From a virus, in the IMG/VR virus record IMGVR_UViG_3300021579_000026, positions 1-32,270 of that record: a DNA stretch of 32,270 nucleotides; one strand, written 5' to 3'. The position numbers were made by a program, and so were the translations under genes. Below, piece by piece: positions 1 to 9,616 of this stretch. The notes beneath the pieces were generated by a model. It was not told the DNA's origin. It worked only from the letters and a program-made list of their open reading frames with translations, and ran no database searches. The first letter of the stretch is position 1. Every line of letters starts with the position of its first letter.

Positions 1-3000
1 CGCAGCCTTGATGGCTCGGGCATAGCCGGATGCGTCCAGCACCTGCTTGCTCATGGGCCCGGGCTTGGCTGGTGATGTCGGCATCTTCGGCTTTTCGCCG
101 CGCTCCATCTCCAGCATGGCGCTCCATGCGTCCAGCGCCTTGCCGGCATCTTCCTTCTTCTCCAGGTACTTGGCGTATTCCTCGGTGTACTTGGCGTCGG
201 CTGCAGCCATGGCGGCCTTGAAGTCTTGGGCGGTGCCCGACTCTTTGCCCACCGTCACGCTGTCGGCGTTGGCATCCTTGGCAAACTTGATCAGAGATTC
301 AGCGGCCGCCATGTCGCGGGCGTAGTTCTCCATGAAGTTCTTGGCCTGACTCTTGGCCAGCACCACGCCACGGGTTTCGGCGTCCAGCAGGTCAACCTCG
401 CGCTCGGCCTCCAGCTTCAGCTTGAAAACCGGGTTGCCGGTGGATTGGGCCATGAACTCGGCGTACTGGTTGGCGTCTCCCTCGTTTTCGTCGGTGGAAT
501 CCATGTCCGTCTTGCGGAATTCCTCGATGGCCTTGGATTTGCGCTCCAGCACCTGCCACATCACGGCGTCGGATGTTCCGTTGGTCGAGTAGGCGGTGAT
601 GCTCACCGTGAATCCATCGGGGTCACGCTGGTACAGCATGTTGCCCTGCCGGATGATCCGGCCCTCGCGCTGCTCCACGTCAGAAGGCCTCCATGGCGCG
701 TCCATGTGGTGCAGGCCGACAAGGCGCTTCTGGGCGTTGGTGCCCGCGCCCATCTTGGCCGATGATCCCAGCAACACCCGGATCTCGCCATCGTTCACGG
801 CTTGGAACAGTTTCGCCTTCTGCTCTGGCGTGTTGTAGTCGTGAATGAATGCGATCTCGCGCTCGGGGATGCCCTTTTCTGTCAGCAACTGGCGCAGGTC
901 GTCATAGACTGAAAAGCCCACGTCGGCTGTGGTCATGGTCGCTTCCACGTCCTCCAGCCCGCCCAGGTAGGCTGCGATCTTGTCCGCCACCTCTGGATTG
1001 GTTTGCGGGTTCTCCATAATGTCTTCTGCAAGCGACTCGATGTAGCGCCATTGCTGCACGAATGTGCCTTGAGCCTCTACGCGGGCCCTGATGCGCTTCG
1101 CCTCAGTGGGGCCGACAATCTTGTCCAGGCTGTTGCGGACAAAAGCCTTGGCATTCTTCAGCGCAGTCTTGGCTGGGGTGGACAGGTCGCAGAAAACCAT
1201 CTGCGCGCCCTTGTCGGCATCCCACTTGTCGTAGATCGTCTTGATGCGCTCGGCTGCGCGCGCCACCTTGCCGTTTTCGTCGCGCGGCGCGGTGGGGTCC
1301 ACAATGCGGATGTCCAGCGACATCTTGCGGGCGTCGGTCAGCACGTGCAGCGGGTTATCGATCTTGGCGTATTCCTTGTTGCTCTTGTTCTGCTCGATGG
1401 CGTTCATTCGAGCGACAAGGTAGTCCATGTACTGGCTCTGGGCGGAGGTAATGGGTCCAGCGTCCAGTTGGCGCTTCCCGCCTTCGACCTTGGGCACCGG
1501 GAATTCTGTCCGCTCGTTGGTGCCAAGCATCTTGTTCTTGGCCTTCACGTCGTCGGAGTACATGCGCTTGAGGTCATCCATGCTGATGACATCCGCGAAT
1601 GACTCGTAAATCTGCTTCAGGGCGCTCAAGTTGTTCAGGCCGGCCAGCACGCGGCGGGGCTTGAGTTTCTGGGTCGCCGTGTATTCCAGCTTGTTCTCGG
1701 TGCGGGCATAGGCACCGGACCACGCATCAAAGTTGGCCTGGTTGCGCTCGGTCAGGTCTTTGAATGCCAGGTACTTCATCATCGTGTAAAGCTCCACAAG
1801 GGAGTTTGACACTGGCGTACCCGTCGCGCCGGCCACGGCACCACCTCGGGACTGAATGCCCCGGATCTTGATATACAGGTCGAATGCCTTTTTGCTGCCG
1901 TTGGGGTCATTCATGCCGACGACATGCTCGCCGGCAGAGGAATACTCCAGGTTCTTGAATTCGTGCATCTCGTCCACGGCCAGATAGTCGATGCCCATGG
2001 ATTCCAGGTCGATGCCGATCTCGTCCTTCTTGGCGTCCATCAACTCTTTCAGCTTGAACTGGTACTTCTGCAGTTTTTCCTGAATCTGCGTGACAGTGCG
2101 GCCGCTTTCCTTTTTGGCCTTCATCTCGTTGAGCACATCCTGCAGTTCGGTGATGTTCTCATTGACGATGCGTTGCTGGTCTTCCATCGGTGCCGGGATG
2201 AAGCCCAGCGAGCTATGGCCGATGATCACAGCGTCATAGTCGCCCGTCGCAATGCGGGAAAACATGCGGCGGCGGTTCTTCAGCGAAAAGTCATCCGGGG
2301 TGGCTGCAAGGATCTTGGCACCCGGGTACATCACGTAGAACTCTTTCGCCCACTGCGTCACCAAATGGTTGGGGACTACGATCATGGGCTTGCGGGACAG
2401 GCCCAGGCGCTTGCGCTCCTTCACTGCCGTCACGATGGTGAACGTCTTGCCCGCCCCAACAACGTGGTCCAGCAACACGCCGTCATCCTGAATCATGCGC
2501 CAAGCGGCATTCTTTTGGGTGGTGCGCAGCACGATTGACGGGCTGGCCCCCACGGTCTTCAGGTACTTGTTGCCGTCGTACTTGCGCGGGATGTGGGTGT
2601 TCATCTTCTCGTTGAAGGCATCCACAATCGCATTCATGCGGTCATCGTTGGCGTAGGCCCACTCTTCAAACACCTTGGTCATGCGCTCGGCCAGCAGGTT
2701 CACCTCTTTGGTGGCCGCCTCGTTCTTGACTCGTTTCCCATCAGAAGACTCAACCCAGATTGTGATGCTCTTGCCGCTGGCGGCTGAGTTGAAGATGTCG
2801 GTCACAGTCTTGATGCCCGACTTGAACTGTGCGCCGAATTCAGTCTCACGCAATGCGCCACCGTTCGCCAAGATCATGCCCTGCGAGGCGATGATGTTCA
2901 CGCGCGGCTTTTGCACACCGATGTCCGTCAGGAACTGCTCGAACACCGATTCAGGCATCCATGAGCCCCGAATGCTGGGCTTCACGTTGTCGCGGGTCTT

Positions 3001-6000
3001 CGGCTCGGGCTGCACAGCCTCCAGCGCCTTGATGTTTTCCTTCAGGCCATTGGTCCGGGCAATTTCCAGTTTGCGCTTGACGTTGCCAGACAGGTAGTTG
3101 TCCGCGTCCGTGTACTCGTTGGTGTCCGGGTCAAAGAAAATCGAGGGGCTTTCGCCGGAAGACAGTTCATTGATGACTTCGACCTTGCTCTTTTTGGTCA
3201 GCTTGGCGATGTACTCAATGTCCAGTTTCCCGCGCTCGGACATGCTGATTTGCAGGCCGTCATGCGCGTTCTTGGCGCTGGTGATCTCTTTGTAGGGGAA
3301 GTTCACGCGCTGCCTGAAAATGTCCGACTTGCCGGCGCTGGCTTTGGCCTTCCCATTCTTGGGCTTGAATCCGGTTTCCAGACCCGATTCCACACCAACA
3401 TCACCGTCCAGCAGGTTTGCATTTGCCGGATCGCTCACGTACCCGTGCTTGGCCACGTAGGCGTCGTACTCGGCGTTCAATTGCGTGCGCAGGGACTCCA
3501 TGCTGGGTGCGCTCTGCATTTCGGCTGCGATCAGCCTCAAAGCCGTGTTGCGCAGTCCCAGCAAGCCCTTCAGGCTCTGGTATCCATCTTCGCCCAACTT
3601 CTTGCGCTGCAATGATGCGGTGATTTCTTTCAGTTGCTCGTTGTGGGACCACTGGTAAGCGGGCGCGTCCAGGCTATCGCGGATGTCGTAAACAGCCTGC
3701 TCGGCCTTGGTCGGCTTGGGGCGCTTCTCGCCCTTGGCCGTGTAGGCAATGGCTGTCGCTTCCACAAACTCTGTGGCTGCGGCTTTGAAGTCCTTGCCAT
3801 CACGCAGCGCCTTGGCCGCGCGCTCCACGTCCTGCCATTGCTCGGCCCCATCCTTCCAAAGCGTCTCGGGCGTCACTTCCTTGATGACGGCATTGCCCGC
3901 CTCGTCATCCATGTCGCGCTTCAGGATCTTGCCAGCCTCGTCGAGCATCACGCCACCAATGGGCATGTCGCTCTGCTTGATCATCACGGCCGCAACATCC
4001 TGGTCAGCGTTGGTCGGCTTGGCCACGTCCTTCAGGTCGGCCCACTTGTTGGCCACAAGGTCAGATATGGCTTTCGTCAGGTCGCGGCCATCGCCGTGTA
4101 CCGTGTACTCACCTTCGCCTCGGCCGGCGTACATGGTGCCGTCCATCGCAGAGCGGCCCAGAATGTTCTCGGGGTTGGCTTGGTAGTAGCGGTTGACCCG
4201 CATTTCCACGCCGTCCACCGTGATCTTGCCATCGGTGTCCAGCCATGCGGTATCGGTCGCCTTCTCGCCCTCGCGCAGCTTCTGCAGGAAGAGAACGTCG
4301 GTCACCACATCGGTGCCGGCATTGGCCTTGAATGCGTCGTTCGGCAGGCGGAATGCGCCCAAGAACTTGAAGCTCTTCGCCAGGTGGTCGCGCGCCTCGG
4401 GGTTGGCGGTGTCCAGAAAGCGGTGCGTCACCACCATGGCCATCACACCACCGGGGCGCAGGTGCTCTCCGGTCTTGGCAATGATGTAGTTGTGGATCTT
4501 CATCTGCGGGATATGCGCATAGGCGGGCACATCGCTCTTGATGGTCAGGCTTCCAAATGGCGGGTTGCCAATGGCAAGGTCAAATGCACCTTTGGCAAAC
4601 GGTACGGACTCAAACCCGGTCCCGGCATGGATTGCCGCCTCGGGGTAGATCAGCTTCGCCAATTGCCCGGTGATGGTGTCCAGTTCAGCGCCATGCCACT
4701 CGGTAGACGCGGCCAGGTTCGGCGGCTGCAGGCCGATGAAGTTGCCGATGCCCGATGTCGGCTCCAGCGCGCGGCCACCGGTAAATCCAAAATGGGAGAC
4801 TGCTCCCCACATGGCTTTCACGATCTCGGGCGCGGTGTAGTGGGCGGCCGTCGTGGATCGCTGCAGGGCAATCCAGTCTTCGCCCTTGTCGCCGTTCACC
4901 AGAAGTGGGGCCTTGCCGTTGGTGCCCAGCAATTCAGCCCGGGCTTCAATCCACTGCTTGCCGGTGGTGTTGGGGTCGATCAGTTCGCGCAGCCCGCCCC
5001 ATCCAACAAACTTGGCCATGGTCGCTTGCTCGGCTGGTGTCGCGGCGCGGTCCTCTTTCTGGATCTGGCGCAGCGTCCGGATGGCCGCCATGTTGTTGCG
5101 CAGCTTCTCGCCCTTGGTGCCTTCGCCGATCTTGTCTTCATCGGTGATCTGGAAGTTGCCGATGCCACCCAGGGGCAACTGGTTGGGAGAATCGTCCTTG
5201 CGGTTCAGCGGTCCGTTGTCGAGCGGTCGTACTTCGGCGGTGGGGCCATGCAAAACAGGCTTTTCGCCTCGTCCCACGCCTGTTCTTCGCTTACTCCCAC
5301 TGCGATTTGCGCGTCCATCTCCATTCGTGTCAGGGTCGCGCACGCTCTCGCCTGCCTCAGAAGCCACGTCCTGGGCAAGCTCTGGATTTCCTTTCGGTAG
5401 TTCGTTGTCCAGTGGTTCAACGTAATCTGCGTCATTTCCTGTGGTGTCATTAGCTTTCTCCTGAGCCTTTGGCTCTTCTGACTGGTCGTTGCTGGCCTGA
5501 AGCTCTTCCATCGTTTCAAAGCCTGCAACCTCTTTCTTTGGGGTCACGGGCTTGTCCTTGTGGCGGCCGGCAGTGGCAATGTACGCGCCCTGAAGCGTGT
5601 CAAACGGGATCGAATCCGCCGTTTCCCGGTCGATGTTCTGGCCGATGAAGTCGCGCACGTAGTTGACGGCCTGCTTGAACTTGACCTGTCCAAGCTCCAT
5701 CGCGCCATCAAACAGTTCAATCATGATGGGAAGTAGCTGCTGCTCTTCCTCGGGCGTCCAGTTGGCGCGGGTGTTCTTGGATGCTAGCGCGGCCAGCTTG
5801 CCCACTGCGGCCAGCATCTTGGCTTTGGCTGCTCGCTCTTTGTCGGTCAGGGCGTCTTTTTGCTCCGGGCTTGCTGTTGGCGCTACTTCTTCTTTGCCTG
5901 CATCGGGTTGAACAGTGGCGGCCTGCTCGGGCTGGGCATCGGCTTTTTGGACCACTTCTTCTGCGCTTGCGGGCTTCCCGCTGGTATCGTTGTTGTTGCC

Positions 6001-9000
6001 ATTGATAATCTCCGTATCGGTGAATCTCTTGATTACCTGCTCGTCAGTCACAACACCCTCGGCACCGAATGATGCAGGTAATTTTTCTCCATCCGTATGG
6101 ATGCTCACTGCCACAACCTTTGCAGGATCAGACTTGTTGCGGATAATTTTTAGTGTTGCTGGCTTGCCGTCAGCATCTATAACGCGATGTTTAGTCACGA
6201 TTTCCTGAGATTCTGGCTTTGCCACGATGTCCCATCGCCCACCATTGCCCTGTACAGCTCGGTGCGTGTCCTTCAATCCGTTCTTGGTAATGAAGTCCTT
6301 AGCTTTCACGCCATCGTTGAACCAGGCTTTGCCGGCTGCGATGCGCTCTATGGCCTTTGCGCGCTTGGTGTCCACGCCAAACAGGTGATCGAGGTCGGCC
6401 TTGGCGCTTCCAAGGCTGGCGGGGCCTACTTTTTTTCCTGTCTTTGAAGGCTTGGCATTCAGTCCAGATTCATCGGCTGCAATCTTGGCTCGAATAGCAT
6501 CATCACCCTTGAGAATGCGGACCTGCGAATTCTTGACTCCATTGCCGATGTCTTCGGCATCACTCTCGGCTGCGATCCCGCCTTCAACTCCTTGGGTTAC
6601 TGTGTGAGGCTTGCCATCAATCAGTACCTTGTCGCCCATCTTGATGTCGGTGGGCGGCAGTGGCTTGTCGGCTGCATCGCTTCCCGTTGGCGCTGGCGTT
6701 TGATCTGGCGCGGCTTTGGCTGAATGCTGGGCTTCCAGCAAGTCATTGATGCGGGACATGGCGGCGTTGCCAATTCCACCCTTTGTCAAACCCTCGATCC
6801 GGGCGACGATCTGCTCGCGAGATTTTCCTGCGGACACGCCATCTTTAATGGCTTTGACCACCATCTTCTTCAAAAGTTTTTGGTCGTCTATGCTGATTTC
6901 ATCGTTAGGACCGTCGGCGCGTGCTGGCCCTTCAACTGCACCGATTAAGACAGCCCATTCGTCGTCTGTGAGCTGATTAACCGGCTTTGCTGTCACCTTG
7001 GCCACCGGCTCTGCGACATCCTGCGCGGACTTTACTGCTGGGGCTTGCGCTTCTGGCTGTTTCGCTTCTGCTTGCTGGGCTTGATCGGCTTGAGTGCCAT
7101 TGATTTCTCCGGTTGGTTGAGTGGGTAACTCTGGTTGCGCGGCAGTGGCTGGCTGCGATGCACTTCCTTTTACTGCATCTGCAATCTTTGCATCAATCGC
7201 CTTACGCTCGGCTGATCCGATTTTCGTCTTGGCACGTTGCTCAAGCATGGCGCGCACGGTATCGGCAACAGTTTTGTTCGGCGGTACCCATGCCGTGCCA
7301 TTGGACTGGTTGTTGATCAGAACAGAGGACGCAGGCACCAGCTTGCCATCTTTTGTGACAACCATAGTCAGCGGGTTTGTATCGTCCGAGCCTTTTCTGA
7401 CCTCATACGTGAAAGCGCCGATGTCTGCAGTCGGGTCGAGTAGGTTGGACCCTTTCTTGTGCTGATCCACGCGGATGCGGTAGCCGTCTTGGCCATCAAT
7501 GAAGCCGGAATTCTGGTTGGCCTCTGGTGTCGCAGCAACTTCCGCACTCTTCACCCGGGCATTGATCTCGCGCTCTACCTTGCGGCGCTCCTTGACCAAC
7601 ATCTGGCTCCATCCGCCATTGCTCTTCGCCTGGTCAGCTATGTACTTCAGGCGCTCGCGCAGGGCGGGCTCGTCCATTTCCTTCAGGTTTGGCGGCTTTG
7701 GCGCTTCGGCGGCTGGTGCTGCTACCGGTGCTTGCTCCGGGGTAGCGGGCTGCTCCGGGGTTGCGATTGGGTTGTCGGCATGCTTGTCGGCTGCGCTGGC
7801 TAGTGCATTGGTCAGGGGTGTGCCCGGGTCTTTCTGCTCCACCGGGGTGATGCTGATGCTGCCATCGGGACCGGTCACCGCGTTGTACGTGACGCCATCG
7901 TCGCCAACGATCTGCACGGGCATGGCCTGGGTGACGCCTGCCGCCGTCGCGGTGGCGCGCTCCAGTGGGCCAGAAGCTGGAGCGGGGGCTGCGGGCGCTG
8001 CTTGCTGCTCTGGTGCCGCCTGAATGTTGGGCACAGGTGCGGGCGCTGGCTGGCCGGTTGCCAATGCGTTGGCGCGGCGCTGGTCCAGCACTTCCTTGCC
8101 GCCAGATACGATTGCTCCCGGGCCAGATCCGATGCCCGTCTCAACAATGGTCTGTCCGACATCTTTCAGTGCCGGCCGGTTGTCATATTTCCCGGCCTGC
8201 AGGTTGGTTGCGATCTTGGGGGCAACCTCTTCGCCTTGTTCTCCAGCGGCCTCGATGCCAAATGCCTTGAGCCCGGCCACGGCGGCATTGCGAGGCGCTG
8301 CTTTGGTCGCACCCTGCACCAATACCTTTTCAATGCCGGTTTTGCCGCTCACAGCGCCAGCCACACCGCCCACGGCGGCCACCACGCGCGAGTCTGCCAG
8401 TGCCATCGCCTCGGCTTCAGGTTCAGACTTACCCTGAGCCATCAGGGTGCGCTTGATGTCTTGGAAGGCTTCGCCACGCGCGCCGCCAGCGTTCATCACG
8501 GCATTGACACCTGCTGCCGCCGTCGTTGCGGTGCCTGCTGCCTTGGCCACTGTCGCACCACGGGCCAGTGCTGCAGCCTGGGCTACTTTGGCTGCGCCAA
8601 TGCCCGGGATCATGCTGGGCAGGTTCGTCGTGACAAACCGAGCGGCCAGTCCGGGGTCGCTGAAATACTGCTTTGACGCCTCTACGATCTGGGCGACAAC
8701 TCCGTCATTGCCAGCCACATCAATTGCCTTGTTGGCGGTATCCATGCGCTGCTGCAGGGATGCAGACTGCTTTTCACGCCACGCCTTGGCATTGTCATCA
8801 AAGAACCCCGCCACCGATCCCTCGGGGGCAATCAGGCTTGGTATCGCGCCAAGCATTGTGTTCACGCCTTCGGCAAGCTGAACTCCCGTGTCGCCGGCTA
8901 CCTCGCCCCACGTTCTGGTGGCTGGCTTCTCGGGCGGCGTGTCGGTGAAGTCATCCGGCGTAAGCGCCATCGCTCCGGGTTTGGCGGTCGGCGGTGCGTC

Positions 9001-9519
9001 TGCAAAGTCATCAGCCGTCAGCCCCTGGGGCTTGCCCGCGCGCCCGGCCACGCTGCGCGCGTAGGCTGCAGTCGTGATACTGCCATCGTTCGTGCTCGGG
9101 ATGCGCCCAGCCTTCAGGTCGGGGTGCCCATACCCAGCATGGTAGCCGGCCGCCAACAGTTCGGGGTCTTTGGTGCCCAACGTGGTCTGGCCGTGCTTCA
9201 GGTAGCGCAGGCCGGCTTCCATGTTGTTGAACTGGTCGTCTTGCCCGTCTTCCGAGCCCATCATCTGCCGGTAGGTGCCCGGCATCACCTGAAAGCCGCC
9301 TCGCGCGCCCTTGGTGCTGGTGGACGGATTGCGTCCGCTACTCGATTCTTGTGACCAAATGGACAATGCAAGGTCAGGATCTACGCCAAGCTCAGTAGCC
9401 CGGCGCACCACGTCATTGGCGGTCGGGGTTCTGAGTGGGGCCCTTACTGTGGGCCTGACCGATGTGAAGTCATCGGCGGTTGCTTGGGGAGGGGAACCGA
9501 AAAGGGGATTTTGAGCCAC
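1..9519 (-). CDS. Giant virion-type polyvalent protein: lytic transglycosylase + N6 methyltransferase + SNF2 helicase (3' end beyond window)
   Basis: The frame is open for 3,173 codons and leaves the left edge, so the C-terminus is missing. Residues 35-135 look like a lytic transglycosylase (SLT) domain, with candidate catalytic Glu58 in WSQESSSG and a GGFQVMPGTY motif at 74-83; this would open peptidoglycan during DNA entry. Residues 200-470 are Ala/Gly-rich and helical, followed by long low-complexity linkers. A methyltransferase core has EPTSGIGN at 1586-1593 and NPPF at 1652-1655, the N6-adenine type. An SNF2-type helicase follows, with VGAGKT at 2354-2359, DEMH at 2516-2519, ATGTPVSN near 2560 and an arginine-rich motif VI (EGRIIRQGN) near 2955. 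This order matches DarB-like polyvalent proteins, which are carried in virions and protect or help deliver entering DNA. The GTG start is fixed by an in-frame TGA 12 bases upstream and a GAGG ribosome site at 9527-9530. It is the last visible gene after two other ejection-type genes. Confidence 0.9.
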   Translation of the reverse strand, partial: MAQNPLFGSPPQATADDFTSVRPTVRAPLRTPTANDVVRRATELGVDPDLALSIWSQESSSGRNPSTSTKGARGGFQVMPGTYRQMMGSEDGQDDQFNNMEAGLRYLKHGQTTLGTKDPELLAAGYHAGYGHPDLKAGRIPSTNDGSITTAAYARSVAGRAGKPQGLTADDFADAPPTAKPGAMALTPDDFTDTPPEKPATRTWGEVAGDTGVQLAEGVNTMLGAIPSLIAPEGSVAGFFDDNAKAWREKQSASLQQRMDTANKAIDVAGNDGVVAQIVEASKQYFSDPGLAARFVTTNLPSMIPGIGAAKVAQAAALARGATVAKAAGTATTAAAGVNAVMNAGGARGEAFQDIKRTLMAQGKSEPEAEAMALADSRVVAAVGGVAGAVSGKTGIEKVLVQGATKAAPRNAAVAGLKAFGIEAAGEQGEEVAPKIATNLQAGKYDNRPALKDVGQTIVETGIGSGPGAIVSGGKEVLDQRRANALATGQPAPAPVPNIQAAPEQQAAPAAPAPASGPLERATATAAGVTQAMPVQIVGDDGVTYNAVTGPDGSISITPVEQKDPGTPLTNALASAADKHADNPIATPEQPATPEQAPVAAPAAEAPKPPNLKEMDEPALRERLKYIADQAKSNGGWSQMLVKERRKVEREINARVKSAEVAATPEANQNSGFIDGQDGYRIRVDQHKKGSNLLDPTADIGAFTYEVRKGSDDTNPLTMVVTKDGKLVPASSVLINNQSNGTAWVPPNKTVADTVRAMLEQRAKTKIGSAERKAIDAKIADAVKGSASQPATAAQPELPTQPTGEINGTQADQAQQAEAKQPEAQAPAVKSAQDVAEPVAKVTAKPVNQLTDDEWAVLIGAVEGPARADGPNDEISIDDQKLLKKMVVKAIKDGVSAGKSREQIVARIEGLTKGGIGNAAMSRINDLLEAQHSAKAAPDQTPAPTGSDAADKPLPPTDIKMGDKVLIDGKPHTVTQGVEGGIAAESDAEDIGNGVKNSQVRILKGDDAIRAKIAADESGLNAKPSKTGKKVGPASLGSAKADLDHLFGVDTKRAKAIERIAAGKAWFNDGVKAKDFITKNGLKDTHRAVQGNGGRWDIVAKPESQEIVTKHRVIDADGKPATLKIIRNKSDPAKVVAVSIHTDGEKLPASFGAEGVVTDEQVIKRFTDTEIINGNNNDTSGKPASAEEVVQKADAQPEQAATVQPDAGKEEVAPTASPEQKDALTDKERAAKAKMLAAVGKLAALASKNTRANWTPEEEQQLLPIMIELFDGAMELGQVKFKQAVNYVRDFIGQNIDRETADSIPFDTLQGAYIATAGRHKDKPVTPKKEVAGFETMEELQASNDQSEEPKAQEKANDTTGNDADYVEPLDNELPKGNPELAQDVASEAGESVRDPDTNGDGRANRSGSKRRTGVGRGEKPVLHGPTAEVRPLDNGPLNRKDDSPNQLPLGGIGNFQITDEDKIGEGTKGEKLRNNMAAIRTLRQIQKEDRAATPAEQATMAKFVGWGGLRELIDPNTTGKQWIEARAELLGTNGKAPLLVNGDKGEDWIALQRSTTAAHYTAPEIVKAMWGAVSHFGFTGGRALEPTSGIGNFIGLQPPNLAASTEWHGAELDTITGQLAKLIYPEAAIHAGTGFESVPFAKGAFDLAIGNPPFGSLTIKSDVPAYAHIPQMKIHNYIIAKTGEHLRPGGVMAMVVTHRFLDTANPEARDHLAKSFKFLGAFRLPNDAFKANAGTDVVTDVLFLQKLREGEKATDTAWLDTDGKITVDGVEMRVNRYYQANPENILGRSAMDGTMYAGRGEGEYTVHGDGRDLTKAISDLVANKWADLKDVAKPTNADQDVAAVMIKQSDMPIGGVMLDEAGKILKRDMDDEAGNAVIKEVTPETLWKDGAEQWQDVERAAKALRDGKDFKAAATEFVEATAIAYTAKGEKRPKPTKAEQAVYDIRDSLDAPAYQWSHNEQLKEITASLQRKKLGEDGYQSLKGLLGLRNTALRLIAAEMQSAPSMESLRTQLNAEYDAYVAKHGYVSDPANANLLDGDVGVESGLETGFKPKNGKAKASAGKSDIFRQRVNFPYKEITSAKNAHDGLQISMSERGKLDIEYIAKLTKKSKVEVINELSSGESPSIFFDPDTNEYTDADNYLSGNVKRKLEIARTNGLKENIKALEAVQPEPKTRDNVKPSIRGSWMPESVFEQFLTDIGVQKPRVNIIASQGMILANGGALRETEFGAQFKSGIKTVTDIFNSAASGKSITIWVESSDGKRVKNEAATKEVNLLAERMTKVFEEWAYANDDRMNAIVDAFNEKMNTHIPRKYDGNKYLKTVGASPSIVLRTTQKNAAWRMIQDDGVLLDHVVGAGKTFTIVTAVKERKRLGLSRKPMIVVPNHLVTQWAKEFYVMYPGAKILAATPDDFSLKNRRRMFSRIATGDYDAVIIGHSSLGFIPAPMEDQQRIVNENITELQDVLNEMKAKKESGRTVTQIQEKLQKYQFKLKELMDAKKDEIGIDLESMGIDYLAVDEMHEFKNLEYSSAGEHVVGMNDPNGSKKAFDLYIKIRGIQSRGGAVAGATGTPVSNSLVELYTMMKYLAFKDLTERNQANFDAWSGAYARTENKLEYTATQKLKPRRVLAGLNNLSALKQIYESFADVISMDDLKRMYSDDVKAKNKMLGTNERTEFPVPKVEGGKRQLDAGPITSAQSQYMDYLVARMNAIEQNKSNKEYAKIDNPLHVLTDARKMSLDIRIVDPTAPRDENGKVARAAERIKTIYDKWDADKGAQMVFCDLSTPAKTALKNAKAFVRNSLDKIVGPTEAKRIRARVEAQGTFVQQWRYIESLAEDIMENPQTNPEVADKIAAYLGGLEDVEATMTTADVGFSVYDDLRQLLTEKGIPEREIAFIHDYNTPEQKAKLFQAVNDGEIRVLLGSSAKMGAGTNAQKRLVGLHHMDAPWRPSDVEQREGRIIRQGNMLYQRDPDGFTVSITAYSTNGTSDAVMWQVLERKSKAIEEFRKTDMDSTDENEGDANQYAEFMAQSTGNPVFKLKLEAEREVDLLDAETRGVVLAKSQAKNFMENYARDMAAAESLIKFAKDANADSVTVGKESGTAQDFKAAMAAADAKYTEEYAKYLEKKEDAGKALDAWSAMLEMERGEKPKMPTSPAKPGPMSKQVLDASGYARAIKAA
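5205..5450 (-). CDS. Nested out-of-frame small gene inside the giant gene (81 aa, unknown function)
   Basis: This 81-residue frame lies wholly inside the giant gene, shifted +1 relative to it. Its ATG at 5450 is preceded by AGGAG at 5458-5462 with a 7-base spacer, as good as any ribosome site in the window. The product looks like a real protein rather than a shadow: it starts MTPQEMTQITLNHW and has an amphipathic helix ending in EEQAWDEAKSLFC, and it lacks the Arg/Pro/Ser excess of the other out-of-frame readings. The ending resembles a type of small phage protein I recall (helix, then 'E-x-AW-x-E-x-x-x-LFC', then a proline-rich tail), but I cannot name the family. In the giant frame the same DNA encodes a charged linker just before the methyltransferase region (giant residues about 1357-1439), where two frames can be tolerated. 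The frame extends upstream to an ATG at 5528, but that start lacks a comparable ribosome site. Function is unknown. Confidence 0.65.
   Translation of the reverse strand: MTPQEMTQITLNHWTTNYRKEIQSLPRTWLLRQARACATLTRMEMDAQIAVGVSEEQAWDEAKSLFCMAPPPKYDRSTTDR
5458..5462 (-). promoter_or_regulatory. Ribosome binding site of the nested gene
   Basis: The minus strand reads AGGAG, then 7 bases, then ATG at 5450. It sits inside the giant reading frame, where no ribosome site is needed, and so is the main support for the nested gene. Confidence 0.6.
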
Positions 9520-9526
9520 GTCGCAA

Positions 9527-9530
9527 CCTC
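9527..9530 (-). promoter_or_regulatory. Ribosome binding site deciding the GTG start of the giant gene
   Basis: The minus strand reads GAGG, 7 bases, then GTG at 9519. An in-frame TGA between them excludes any earlier start, and the nearby ATG that overlaps GAGG is in another frame. Confidence 0.75.
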
Positions 9531-9576
9531 ATTGAATCGTTGGTGCGATTCTATCTGGGTTGGACGTGAATTGAAA

Positions 9577-9608
9577 CCACGGGCAGGCAAGTGGAAAACC
9601 GCCCGTGG
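9577..9608 (-). terminator. Hairpin in the gap before the giant gene (possible weak terminator or processing site)
   Basis: CCACGGGC at 9577-9584 pairs with GCCCGTGG at 9601-9608 around a 16-base loop. It lies just after the stop of the 642-residue gene in a 97-base gap. On the minus strand it is followed by GTTTCAATT, not a proper U-tract, so full termination is doubtful. It may reduce or separate expression of the giant gene, or mark an RNA end. Confidence 0.35.
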
Positions 9609-9616
9609 TCGGACCC

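Noticed and set aside
3634-5400. A 588-codon open frame on the plus strand
   Set aside because: It is antisense to the methyltransferase part of the giant gene, its product is rich in Leu/Gly/His/Val with no family pattern, and it arises from G+C-rich codon bias on the opposite strand.
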